A stretch of DNA of 50,412 nucleotides. It comes from CAZWHE01 sp964633825. Its GTDB lineage: Bacteria > Planctomycetota > B15-G4 > CAYZWU01. A program made the translations under genes and the position numbers. Location: positions 1 to 50,412 of the forward strand of contig CAZWHE010000009.1 in NCBI GenBank assembly GCA_964633825.1, given 5' to 3'. Shown one piece after another: positions 15,852 to 23,161 of the stretch. The notes beneath the pieces are model-generated. The model worked only from the letters and a program-made list of their open reading frames with translations, searched no databases and was not told the DNA's origin. Numbering within the stretch: position 1 is the stretch's first letter; each line of letters begins with the position of its first letter.

Positions 15852-17729
15852 GTGACGTTGGAAAGACACAATATATCGTGGATTTTTGTCTCGATTCCGG
15901 CTCTTCTCATCGCGGCCTGTTCTCTTTTTACAGGCTGCGCCGGTCCCTTCGATCGAGCGGTGGGGAAAGACGCCCAATCCTTTCTCGACCATTACAACGC
16001 ATCGTTCGTCCGTTTGCGCTATGCCGCCAAGCTGGCCGAGTGGGAGTCCGAAATCCGCATCATTCCCGGCGACGACAGGGCCGCCGCAAGGAGGTGCGAG
16101 GCGATGGAAGCCCTCGCCGCGTTCACGGGAAAGCTCGACAACATCCAAAGGGCCCGCAGCCTCCTTCGAAACCGCGATTCGTTGACTCCGATCCAGGTCA
16201 GGCAGCTCGAGGCCGTTCTCTACAAGGCCGCCGACAAACCCCAGATCGATCCCGATTTCGTCCGGGAGCGGATCGCGGCCGAAACGGCCCAGACGGAAAA
16301 GCTCTACGGGTTCGCCTACACGATCGACGGTAAGGAGGTCTCGACGAACCGGGTCGACGAGATCCTGCGGGAGGAGAACGACCTCGGCAAACGGCGCGAG
16401 GCATGGGAATGCTCGAAAGGGGTCGGTCCCGTTCTGCGCAGCGGGCTTATCGACCTGATCCGCCTGCGGAACGCCAACGTGCGGGCCCTGGGCTACGACG
16501 ATTTTTTCAGCTACCAGGTTTCCGAGTACGGAATCACGGCGGCCGAAATGCTCGATCTCAACGAAAAGATCATTGCCGAGCTCCGCCCCCTTTACGCGGA
16601 GCTTCACACGTTTGTCCGCTACGAGCTGGCGAAGCGGTACGGCCGACCCGTGCCCGACCTCATTCCCGCGCACTGGCTGCCGAACCGATGGGGCCAGGAG
16701 TGGGGCCCGATCGTCACCGTGGAAGGCCTCGACCTCGACGCCGCTCTCGAGGAGAAGAGCGCCGAGTGGATCATGAGGCAGGGGGAGCGCTTCTATGTGA
16801 GCCTCGGTTTCGAGCCTCTCCCCGAGAGCTTTTACGAGCTCTCCTCGCTCTACCCCCTCCCCCCGAACGCGGCCTACAAGAAGAACAACCACGCCTCGGC
16901 CTGGCACCTCGATCTCGACCACGACGTGCGATCCCTCATGAGCGTGGAGAACAACGCCGTCTGGTACGAGACCGTTCACCACGAGCTGGGCCACGTCTAT
17001 TATTACCTCAGCTATTCCCGGCCCGACGTGCCCGCTCTTCTCAGGAAAGGCGCCGACCGTTCCTATCACGAAGCGATCGGATCCCTCATGGGGCTCGCGG
17101 CCATGCAGAAGAGCTTCCTCGCCAGGGTGGGGCTCACGCCGGCCGGGAGGCCGAAATCGCCGGCCGCACCGGAGCCCGACCCCATGCAGTCGCTCCTCAG
17201 GGAAGCGCTCAACTCCGTGGCTTTCATGCCCTGGGCATCGGGGGTGATGACGCGCTTCGAGTACGAGCTCTACGCCGAGGAGCTCCCCCCCGACCGATGG
17301 AACAAGCGCTGGTGGGAGCTGAAGAGACGCTACCAGGGAATTGTGCCACCAGGGGCGGCGGACGGCACACCCTCCCCGCGGGGCGAGAGGTTCTGCGATC
17401 CCGCCACAAAGACCCACATCAACGACGATGCGGGCCAGTACTACGATTACGCCCTCTCCTATGTACTTCTCTTTCAGCTGCACGAGCATATCGCGCGCGA
17501 GATCCTCCACGAAGATCCCCACGACACCTGTTACTTCGGCCGGAAGGATGTGGGACGATTCCTCAAATCACTCCTCGAGCCCGGCGCAACGAAGGATGGA
17601 GGCGAGCTCCTGCGGGACAAGATCGGCGGGGATTTCTCGGCCCAAGCCATGGCCCGCTACTTCGAACCGCTGAGGAAGTGGCTGAAAGAGAAAAACAGGG
17701 GAAGAAAAGAGACACTCCCCGAGCCGTGA
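15852..17729 (+). CDS. Peptidase family M2 (angiotensin-converting-enzyme-like) lipoprotein
   Basis: The 625-residue zinc dipeptidyl carboxypeptidase is exported: an N-terminal hydrophobic signal ends in LFTGC. The metal site HELGH (377-381) lies in VHHELGHVYYYLSY, and the third ligand Glu in HEAIGSLMGLAA follows about 25 residues later, the pattern of M2. Other family blocks are AHWLPNRWGQEWG, FPNAYKK-like PPNAAYKKNNHASAWHL, and INDDAGQYYDYALS. The start GTG at 15852 follows AAAAGGAC. A loop at about residues 429-440 (GLTPAGRPKSPAAPEP) is built from the dispersed 30-nt repeat that also sits in the PhoD-like gene. The gene is convergent with the methyltransferase, 5 bp apart. Its target is likely small peptides. 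Confidence 0.93.
   Translation: MTLERHNISWIFVSIPALLIAACSLFTGCAGPFDRAVGKDAQSFLDHYNASFVRLRYAAKLAEWESEIRIIPGDDRAAARRCEAMEALAAFTGKLDNIQRARSLLRNRDSLTPIQVRQLEAVLYKAADKPQIDPDFVRERIAAETAQTEKLYGFAYTIDGKEVSTNRVDEILREENDLGKRREAWECSKGVGPVLRSGLIDLIRLRNANVRALGYDDFFSYQVSEYGITAAEMLDLNEKIIAELRPLYAELHTFVRYELAKRYGRPVPDLIPAHWLPNRWGQEWGPIVTVEGLDLDAALEEKSAEWIMRQGERFYVSLGFEPLPESFYELSSLYPLPPNAAYKKNNHASAWHLDLDHDVRSLMSVENNAVWYETVHHELGHVYYYLSYSRPDVPALLRKGADRSYHEAIGSLMGLAAMQKSFLARVGLTPAGRPKSPAAPEPDPMQSLLREALNSVAFMPWASGVMTRFEYELYAEELPPDRWNKRWWELKRRYQGIVPPGAADGTPSPRGERFCDPATKTHINDDAGQYYDYALSYVLLFQLHEHIAREILHEDPHDTCYFGRKDVGRFLKSLLEPGATKDGGELLRDKIGGDFSAQAMARYFEPLRKWLKEKNRGRKETLPEP
17137..17166 (+). repeat. Dispersed 30-nt repeat, copy in the M2 peptidase gene
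   Basis: These 30 bases are identical to the reverse complement of 27023-27052 in the PhoD-like gene. They contain one unit GCCGGCCGGGAGGCCGAAAT plus C, and part of the next. The reading frame here (Pro-Ala-Gly-Arg-Pro-Lys-Ser-Pro) differs from that in the other gene, so likeness is at the DNA level. Confidence 0.8.
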
Positions 17730-17734
17730 CCGGA

Positions 17735-18547
17735 TCAACCGGGCCCGGCAGCAAGGCCGACGTCTTCGGCCGTCCGGCCGACGACGTCGAGGTGCCTGTC
17801 GGTCACCATGGCCACATCGCATCCCGTCAGCCCCGCCTCCTCGAGCTGGGCCGCGACCTCATCCACGGTGTACGCTGCAAGGAGTGAACGATAGAACTCC
17901 TCCTGCAGGAGCTGCGACTCTTCATCGGCATAGGTTTCCACGATGCGCCTGGCAGCGGCTTCGTCGGCGGGACGGGCCAGATCGCGCAGAAAGATCACTC
18001 CCCCCGGCGCGGCCAGCCGTTTCACCTCGGCCCAGAAGGCAGCGGGATCGCTCACGTGATGGAGAATGCTGTTGGAAAAGACCACGTCGAAGCGGCCCGG
18101 CGGCAGCCCCGTGGCCTTGGCGTCGGCCCGGACCCATTCGACGGCATGGGAAACTCCCGCTTCGAGGGCGGCGGCCCGGGCGATGTCGAGCATGGCCCCG
18201 GCCGCGTCCACGGCCGTCACGTGCCAATCCTTTCGAGCACGGACAATTCGGATCGGAATCTCGCCCGGTCCCGTGCCCAGGTCGAGGGCCCTGACCCGAG
18301 CGGCCGACGGGCCGGCGACTTCGGCCGACGGGCCGACGACTTCGGCCGACGGGCCGGCGACTTCGGCCTCCGGGCCGGCGATTTCGGCCTCCGGGCCGGC
18401 GATTTCGGCCGACGGGCCGGCGATTTCAAGAAGCCGCGCCGCGAATTCGGCGTTGACGTCGGAGAAATCGGCCGCTGCATAGGCCAGGGCCTCGGCCGGA
18501 TCGTCCATGTACTCTTCCTCGGGTCGGCGCGGCATCTGCGGCGTCAT
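17735..18547 (-). CDS. Class I SAM-dependent methyltransferase with inserted 7-residue repeats
   Basis: The 270-residue product has a Rossmann methyltransferase core. Motif I is RALDLGTGPGEIP (86-98), motif II VTAVDAAGAMLDIA (110-123), motif III ADAKATGLP, and motif IV FDVVFSNSILHHVSDP. The last is typical of UbiE/menaquinone- or small-molecule-type enzymes. The target is unknown. Between the N-terminal helix and motif I lie six tandem copies of a 7-residue unit, A-G-P-S/E-A-E-V/I (about 41-82), coded by a 21-nt tandem repeat. The ATG at 18547 overlaps the DUF1080 stop as ATGA, so the two are translationally coupled. Longer frames upstream of this start are only the out-of-frame shadow of the DUF1080 gene. 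Confidence 0.88.
   Translation of the reverse strand: MTPQMPRRPEEEYMDDPAEALAYAAADFSDVNAEFAARLLEIAGPSAEIAGPEAEIAGPEAEVAGPSAEVVGPSAEVAGPSAARVRALDLGTGPGEIPIRIVRARKDWHVTAVDAAGAMLDIARAAALEAGVSHAVEWVRADAKATGLPPGRFDVVFSNSILHHVSDPAAFWAEVKRLAAPGGVIFLRDLARPADEAAARRIVETYADEESQLLQEEFYRSLLAAYTVDEVAAQLEEAGLTGCDVAMVTDRHLDVVGRTAEDVGLAAGPG
18302..18427 (-). repeat. Six tandem 21-nt repeats inside the methyltransferase gene
   Basis: The plus strand holds six exact-length units: 18302-18322, 18323-18343, 18344-18364, 18365-18385, 18386-18406 and 18407-18427. Each begins GGCC and ends GGCGACTTC or GGCGATTTC, with few differences. The unit is nearly the same as the unit of the dispersed 30-nt repeat. Being a multiple of three, it changes protein length without a frameshift. 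Confidence 0.95.
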
Positions 18548-19242
18548 GGCTGAACGATCTCCTGCAGAAAGATGTTGCGGAAACAGAGCTTCGACCCGTG
18601 GCTCTGGAGCTCGATCGGCCCCGATCCGTAAACGGGCCGGCTCCGGTCCCAATAGTTCTCGAGCGGCACATCGTCCACGACGAGCTTCCCGTTGAGACGG
18701 ACGGTGACCCGCTCGCCGACCATCCTGATGCGGAAGCGGTTCCATTCTCCCGGAGGATTGTCCGCCGCCAAGAGGGGCTTCGACCGGTTCTTTTGGTTGT
18801 TATAGAGCCCGCCCGAACCGTCGGCGTGCTCCCAGATCTGCACCTGGGGCGAACCGCGGAGGTAGATGCCGCTGTCGCCGCCCGGCTCGATCTTCCAGTC
18901 GACGAGAAGCTCGAAATCCTCGTAGTCTTTTTCGGAGACCAGGTTCCGGCCCAAGCCGTCGAAGACGAGGACGCCGTCGACAACGCTCCAGTGCCTGCTC
19001 ATGCGCTCGTCGGCTTCGGCCCGGGCCGCGGCGAGCTCGCCGGCATCCATGTTCATCCGTTTCGGCTGGTCGGCCACGAAACCCTGCCAGCCCGAGAGAT
19101 CGTGTCCGTTGAAAAGCACCGTAAAGCCCTCGGGCGGAACGTTTCCTTCGCCGGGAGTGGTCGGAGCGCAAGCACATAGCAGAAGAACGAACAGGCAGAG
19201 CCCTTTCTCTTTTCCCGCCGTCGGTTCAGCGAATCGCTTCAT
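18544..19242 (-). CDS. DUF1080 lipoprotein (3-keto-disaccharide hydrolase-type domain)
   Basis: The 232-residue product has a lipoprotein signal (LFVLLLCAC) and one DUF1080 jelly-roll domain. It is recognised by GFTVLFNGHDLSGWQGF near the start, WSVVDGVLVFDG, DFELLVDWKIEPGGDSGIYL, VQIWEHADGSGGLYN, GEWNRFRIRMVGERVTVRLN and GPIELQSHGSKLCFRNIFL. Some DUF1080 proteins hydrolyse 3-keto-glycosides; others only bind sugars. ATG 19242 follows GGGAGAG; earlier in-frame starts would precede the signal. It is coupled to the methyltransferase and divergent from the next sulfatase. Together with the Gfo/Idh/MocA dehydrogenases and ThuA further on, it suggests a 3-keto-sugar route. Confidence 0.92.
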   Translation of the reverse strand: MKRFAEPTAGKEKGLCLFVLLLCACAPTTPGEGNVPPEGFTVLFNGHDLSGWQGFVADQPKRMNMDAGELAAARAEADERMSRHWSVVDGVLVFDGLGRNLVSEKDYEDFELLVDWKIEPGGDSGIYLRGSPQVQIWEHADGSGGLYNNQKNRSKPLLAADNPPGEWNRFRIRMVGERVTVRLNGKLVVDDVPLENYWDRSRPVYGSGPIELQSHGSKLCFRNIFLQEIVQP

Positions 19243-19342
19243 TTCTCTCCCATCCAGACAGCCTATTCGGTTTCCGGCCGGGCCGGCGGCTCTCATTTTG
19301 ATCCTTTTCGCACCCTCGTTCCAGGGGTTTTCGTCTCCGTCG

Positions 19343-19371
19343 TTGGCTCTTCTTCCGGAGCACCGTACAAT
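19343..19371 (+). promoter_or_regulatory. Candidate sigma70-type promoter for the sulfatase-GH20 operon
   Basis: TTGGCT (19343-19348), a 17-base spacer, and TACAAT (19366-19371, 5 of 6 to consensus) lie 17 bases before the ATG. The leader would be short but holds the AAGGAG ribosome site. Confidence 0.45.
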
Positions 19372-19388
19372 GACAGGAAGGAGAAGCC

Positions 19389-20840
19389 ATGCTCGAGGAG
19401 AGAAAGATTCACCAGAGGCGGAGCTTTTTGAAAGCACTGGGCCTCGGCGCCGCCGCCATGGCCGCACCGGGCTGCCTCGTCCCGGATCGGCCGGGAGCGG
19501 GTCGAAGACCCAACATCCTCTTCATCATGTCCGACGACCACGCGTCGCACGCCCTGAGCTGCTACGGCAGCCGGATCAACAGGACGCCCCACCTCGACCG
19601 CATCGCCCGGGAGGGGATCCGCTTCGAGAACTGTTTCTGCACGAACAGCATCTGCGCGCCGAGCCGGGCCGTGATCCTCACGGGAAAGCACAGCCACGTG
19701 AACGGCGTCATCGACAACGGGTCCGTTTTCGACGGCGGCCAGGAGACCTTCCCCAAGCTGCTGCAGGAAGCCGGTTACCGGACCGCCATGATCGGCAAGT
19801 GGCATCTCAAGTCCGATCCCACGGGCTTCGATTACTGGAACATCCTGCCCGGCCAGGGCGCCTATCACAACCCCGCGATGATCGAGATGGGGGAGAAAAA
19901 AAAGCACAAAGGCTACACGACCGACATCATCACCGACGTCGCCATCGACCGGCTGAAGCAGCGGGACCGGACGAGGCCGTTCTGCGTCATGTGCCACCAC
20001 AAAGCCCCCCACCGGAACTGGCAGCCCGACGCGAAGCACGCCGGCATGTACGACGGCATCGACATCCCCGAGCCCGAGACCTTTGACGACGATTACGCCA
20101 CGCGCACTTCCGCGGCGCGCGAGCAGGAAATGACCGTCGAGCGCCATCTCACGAAAAGCGACGTCAAGGGCGCTTTCCCGAAGGGGCTCGAGGGCCGAGA
20201 GCTCAAGAAGTGGAAGTACCAGCGCTACATCAAGGACTACCTTCGCTGCGTCGCTTCGGTGGACGACAACGTGGGGCGTCTCCTCGACTTCCTCGACCGA
20301 GCGGGTCTCGCCGGAAACACGATCGTCGTTTATACCTCGGACCAGGGATTCTACCTGGGCGACCACGGCTGGTACGACAAGCGTTTCATGTACGAGGAGT
20401 CGCTCCGCATGCCCCTTCTCGTCCGCTACCCGGCCGAGATCCGGCCCGGGTCGGTAAGCGACGACATCGTCCTCAACCTCGACTTCGCCGAAACCTTTCT
20501 CGACTATGCCGGCGCGCCCGAGCCGGCCGGGATGCAGGGGAGGAGCTTCCGGCCGATCCTTTGCGGCGAAAGCCCGGACGACTGGCGCGCCTCGACCTAT
20601 TATCATTACTACGAGTTTCCGGCATGCCACAGCGTCCAGCCCCACTACGGCGTCCGCACCAAGCGATACAAGCTGATTCACTTTTACAAAAAGAACGAGT
20701 GGGAGCTCTTCGACCTCGAGAGCGATCCGAACGAGCTGAACAACCTCCACGGCAGGCCGGAGCACGCCGGTCTCTTCTCGGAGCTCGAGGCGGAGCTGAA
20801 GCGCCTGCGCGCCTTCTACGGCGAGGAGCCATCGAAATGA
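19389..20840 (+). CDS. Exported sulfatase coupled to GH20
   Basis: The 483-residue enzyme starts with a TAT signal (HQRRSFLKALG, RR at 10-11) and a lipobox APGC (Cys29). Asp49-Asp50 of IMSDDHASH bind metal, Cys89 in CAPSRAVILTGKHSHVNG is the formylglycine precursor, and MCHHKAPHRNW and YTSDQGFYLGDHGWYDKRFM complete the site. The last block is common in N-acetylglucosamine-6-sulfatase-like (S1_11-type) enzymes, so a 6-O-sulfated HexNAc is a fair guess. The ATG at 19389 follows AAGGAG. Its stop overlaps the start of a GH20-type hexosaminidase gene (ATGA), which supports sequential desulfation and cleavage of the same sugar. No formylglycine-generating enzyme is encoded in this window. Confidence 0.94.
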   Translation: MLEERKIHQRRSFLKALGLGAAAMAAPGCLVPDRPGAGRRPNILFIMSDDHASHALSCYGSRINRTPHLDRIAREGIRFENCFCTNSICAPSRAVILTGKHSHVNGVIDNGSVFDGGQETFPKLLQEAGYRTAMIGKWHLKSDPTGFDYWNILPGQGAYHNPAMIEMGEKKKHKGYTTDIITDVAIDRLKQRDRTRPFCVMCHHKAPHRNWQPDAKHAGMYDGIDIPEPETFDDDYATRTSAAREQEMTVERHLTKSDVKGAFPKGLEGRELKKWKYQRYIKDYLRCVASVDDNVGRLLDFLDRAGLAGNTIVVYTSDQGFYLGDHGWYDKRFMYEESLRMPLLVRYPAEIRPGSVSDDIVLNLDFAETFLDYAGAPEPAGMQGRSFRPILCGESPDDWRASTYYHYYEFPACHSVQPHYGVRTKRYKLIHFYKKNEWELFDLESDPNELNNLHGRPEHAGLFSELEAELKRLRAFYGEEPSK

Positions 20841-22942
20841 TACGACCGAAAAAGCTTGTTCTGACCGGATTGACCGCTTTCCTGTTTGCAATCGGCCTCA
20901 TCGTGTCGGGCTGTTCGGCCCCGGGCCCGGCTGCCGGCCGGCTCCCAGATCCTTTCCAGCTGATCCCCATGCCCCGCAGCGTGGAGCTCGGCAGGGGCGC
21001 CGGCCTCGAACCGGGCTCTTTGAAAGCGCTTTGTCTCGAGGGGGGGGCTTCCCGTCCCGTCACGGGACCCTCGCTCTCCTCCCTCTTGCTCACGAAGAAA
21101 GATGGTGAAGGTGTGCTCGTTCTCCGTCTCTGTGCCGAACCGGGCCCGAGCGAGGGATACAGGCTGGCGATCTCGGACGGAAAGGCTTCGATCACGGCCT
21201 CCGGCCGGGCCGGTCTCTTCTACGGGTGCCGCACGCTGGAACAGCTCCTCGAGGACGCCGGCGACCGGGGCATTCCAGCCTGCACGATCATTGACTCCCC
21301 CGCCCTCTCCTTTCGGGCCGTTCACATCGACGTGAAGCACCACCTCGACACGATGAAATACTACTACGATTCGATCGACAGGCTGTCGCGATACAAGATC
21401 AACGCCGTCATCTTCGAGTTCGAGGACAAGCTCCGCTATCGCAGGCGCCCCGCTGTTGGGGCCCCCCAGGCGATCGGCATCGACGAGATGGCGGCCCTCA
21501 CGAGGTATGCGCGGAAACGCCACATCGAGATCAATCCCCTCGTCCAGGGGCTCGGACACGCCTCCTTCATCCTGAAGCACGACGAGTTCAAGCCCTATCG
21601 CGAAAACCCCGACGACGCCTGGGTCTTCTGCCCCCTCCACGAGGAAACGTACGAGATCCTCTTCGACCTCTATCGCGACGCCATCGACGCCACGCCCGGC
21701 AGCCGGTACCTTCACGTGGGCGGCGACGAGATCGGCCGGATCGGCGCCTGCGCCCGCTGCCGGCCCTATGCCGAGAAGAACGGGATCATGGGTCTCAACC
21801 TCTATTGGCTCGACCGCGTCTGCCGATTCGCGACCGGGATGGGACGGATACCGATCTTCTGGGACGACATGCCTCTCAAGCACGCCGGTGTCTATCGATC
21901 GACCTGTCGCGACGACATCGACGCCGAGGCCCTTGCCGAGATTTGGGACAAGGGGCTGCCCCGCCTCGACGGCATGATCGACCGGTTTCCCAAGAACTGC
22001 GTCTACATGCGCTGGAACTACACCCCGGGCCGCCAGCCCGGCAACATCCGCGCCCTTGACTGGTACCGGGAGAGAGGCCTTCGGGCCATGATCGCCACGG
22101 CCGCCCAGAACACATCGGCGCTCCTGCCGAGGGACGACCGCGTCGATGTGATCCAAAGCTTCATTCGCCTCGCCTCTGAACGGGGCATCACGGGCATGCT
22201 CTGCACGGCCTGGGACGATTCGTCGCCCCACATGGAGACATACTGGCGCGGTCTCATCGCTTCGGCCGAATACAGCTGGAATCCGGAGGGCCGCAGCCTG
22301 GAAGAGTACGAAACAGCATACCTCCACCGCTCCTTCGGCCCGGAGTGCGCCGGCGCCGTCCGGCTCTACGCCGATCTTTTCGAAGGGGTCGAGTTCTGGC
22401 GGCGGGCCCTGCTCAGCGAAGGGGAACGGGTCTACAACCCGAAGAAGATGATGGACCTGCCCGACACGTCCGCGCCGGGCAAGTGGTCGGCTCTCCACAA
22501 GGAGCGTCTCGACCTGGCCGGAAAGGAAGCTCTCCGATACGAAAGAACGTCACGGCAGCTCGAGGACCTGCTCGGAAAGGCCCGCCGCAACCGATATCAC
22601 CTCGAGCTCCTCTCGGCCGTCAACGACTTCCAGGCGACGGCCCCCCATCTCCTCCTCGCTCTGAAGAAAGCGGACAGCGCACCCAAAATCGCAGGCCTCA
22701 CGGCCGAAACCTCCCGAAAGGAGGGCAGGATGGAGGTGGAGAGAGCACTGGACCGCTTCGATGGGGCGTGGCGGAAGCTGCGGGACGTTTACTCGGAAAC
22801 GCGCTTCATCGAGTCCCCGCCCGGATACGTGAAAGACCGCTACTTCCACTTCGCCAGCCAGCGCGAAGACCTCTCCTGGCTGGTGCAGGTCGAGGAAAAA
22901 TTCCACGAGAAGGTCCGGACCTGGCTGGAGAGGGAGGATTGA
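20837..22942 (+). CDS. GH20-type beta-N-acetylhexosaminidase lipoprotein
   Basis: The 701-residue product has a lipoprotein signal (LIVSGC, Cys26). A GH20b-like small domain (about 70-150) contains GYRLAISDGKASITASG and FYGCRTLEQLL. The TIM barrel begins at SFRAVHIDVKHHLDTMKYYY and carries the catalytic Asp297-Glu298 pair in YLHVGGDEIGRIG, the hallmark of GH20. Long helical segments after the barrel (about 470-690) are less conserved. GH20 enzymes cut terminal beta-linked GlcNAc or GalNAc with help from the substrate acetamido group. The start is fixed by the ATGA overlap with the upstream sulfatase stop. With that sulfatase it would act on sulfated mucin-, keratan- or chondroitin-like glycans. 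The exact substrate is open. Confidence 0.88.
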   Translation: MIRPKKLVLTGLTAFLFAIGLIVSGCSAPGPAAGRLPDPFQLIPMPRSVELGRGAGLEPGSLKALCLEGGASRPVTGPSLSSLLLTKKDGEGVLVLRLCAEPGPSEGYRLAISDGKASITASGRAGLFYGCRTLEQLLEDAGDRGIPACTIIDSPALSFRAVHIDVKHHLDTMKYYYDSIDRLSRYKINAVIFEFEDKLRYRRRPAVGAPQAIGIDEMAALTRYARKRHIEINPLVQGLGHASFILKHDEFKPYRENPDDAWVFCPLHEETYEILFDLYRDAIDATPGSRYLHVGGDEIGRIGACARCRPYAEKNGIMGLNLYWLDRVCRFATGMGRIPIFWDDMPLKHAGVYRSTCRDDIDAEALAEIWDKGLPRLDGMIDRFPKNCVYMRWNYTPGRQPGNIRALDWYRERGLRAMIATAAQNTSALLPRDDRVDVIQSFIRLASERGITGMLCTAWDDSSPHMETYWRGLIASAEYSWNPEGRSLEEYETAYLHRSFGPECAGAVRLYADLFEGVEFWRRALLSEGERVYNPKKMMDLPDTSAPGKWSALHKERLDLAGKEALRYERTSRQLEDLLGKARRNRYHLELLSAVNDFQATAPHLLLALKKADSAPKIAGLTAETSRKEGRMEVERALDRFDGAWRKLRDVYSETRFIESPPGYVKDRYFHFASQREDLSWLVQVEEKFHEKVRTWLERED

Positions 22943-23005
22943 CAGGGAACGACTCCCTCTCTCTTTCGATCACGTCAACGAGACCGGCGTCGATGTACTG
23001 GCCGC

Positions 23006-23161
23006 CTACCGTCTGCCGGCGCCGGGATCACGGGCCGTGGGCGCCACGATCCGGATGACGGGCTGCGGAAGAAAAAAACGTCTCGCCGCAGCGGCCGCTT
23101 TTTCTTCGTCCACCTTGATGACGGCGCCGTCGATTTTTTTTAGTGCGTTGACCTAGATCTA
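23006..23161 (-). other. Former C-terminal tail of the GH2 gene behind two in-frame TAG codons
   Basis: After TQTTDV the frame reads TAG, Ile, TAG, then VNALKKIDGAVIKVDEE and about 30 more residues to a TAG at 23006-23008. GH2 homologues normally continue T-T-D-V-E-x-E-V-N-G at this place, so both stops replace Glu codons (GAG to TAG). The tail is in the same frame and still looks like the family. Readthrough, recent decay, or a sequence error are all possible. Confidence 0.65.

Noticed and set aside
18302..18427. Short CRISPR array
   Set aside because: The 21-nt units are directly adjacent with no spacers and are translated in frame. The same holds for the 18-nt units at 50105-50212.
17735..18745. 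A longer start (18745) for the methyltransferase
   Set aside because: The extra part overlaps the DUF1080 gene in another frame and has no family likeness. The ATGA start at 18547 explains the data.
22943..23005. Small RNA or gene between GH20 and the GH2 tail
   Set aside because: There is no stable hairpin with a T-run, no tRNA shape and no frame with a ribosome site.
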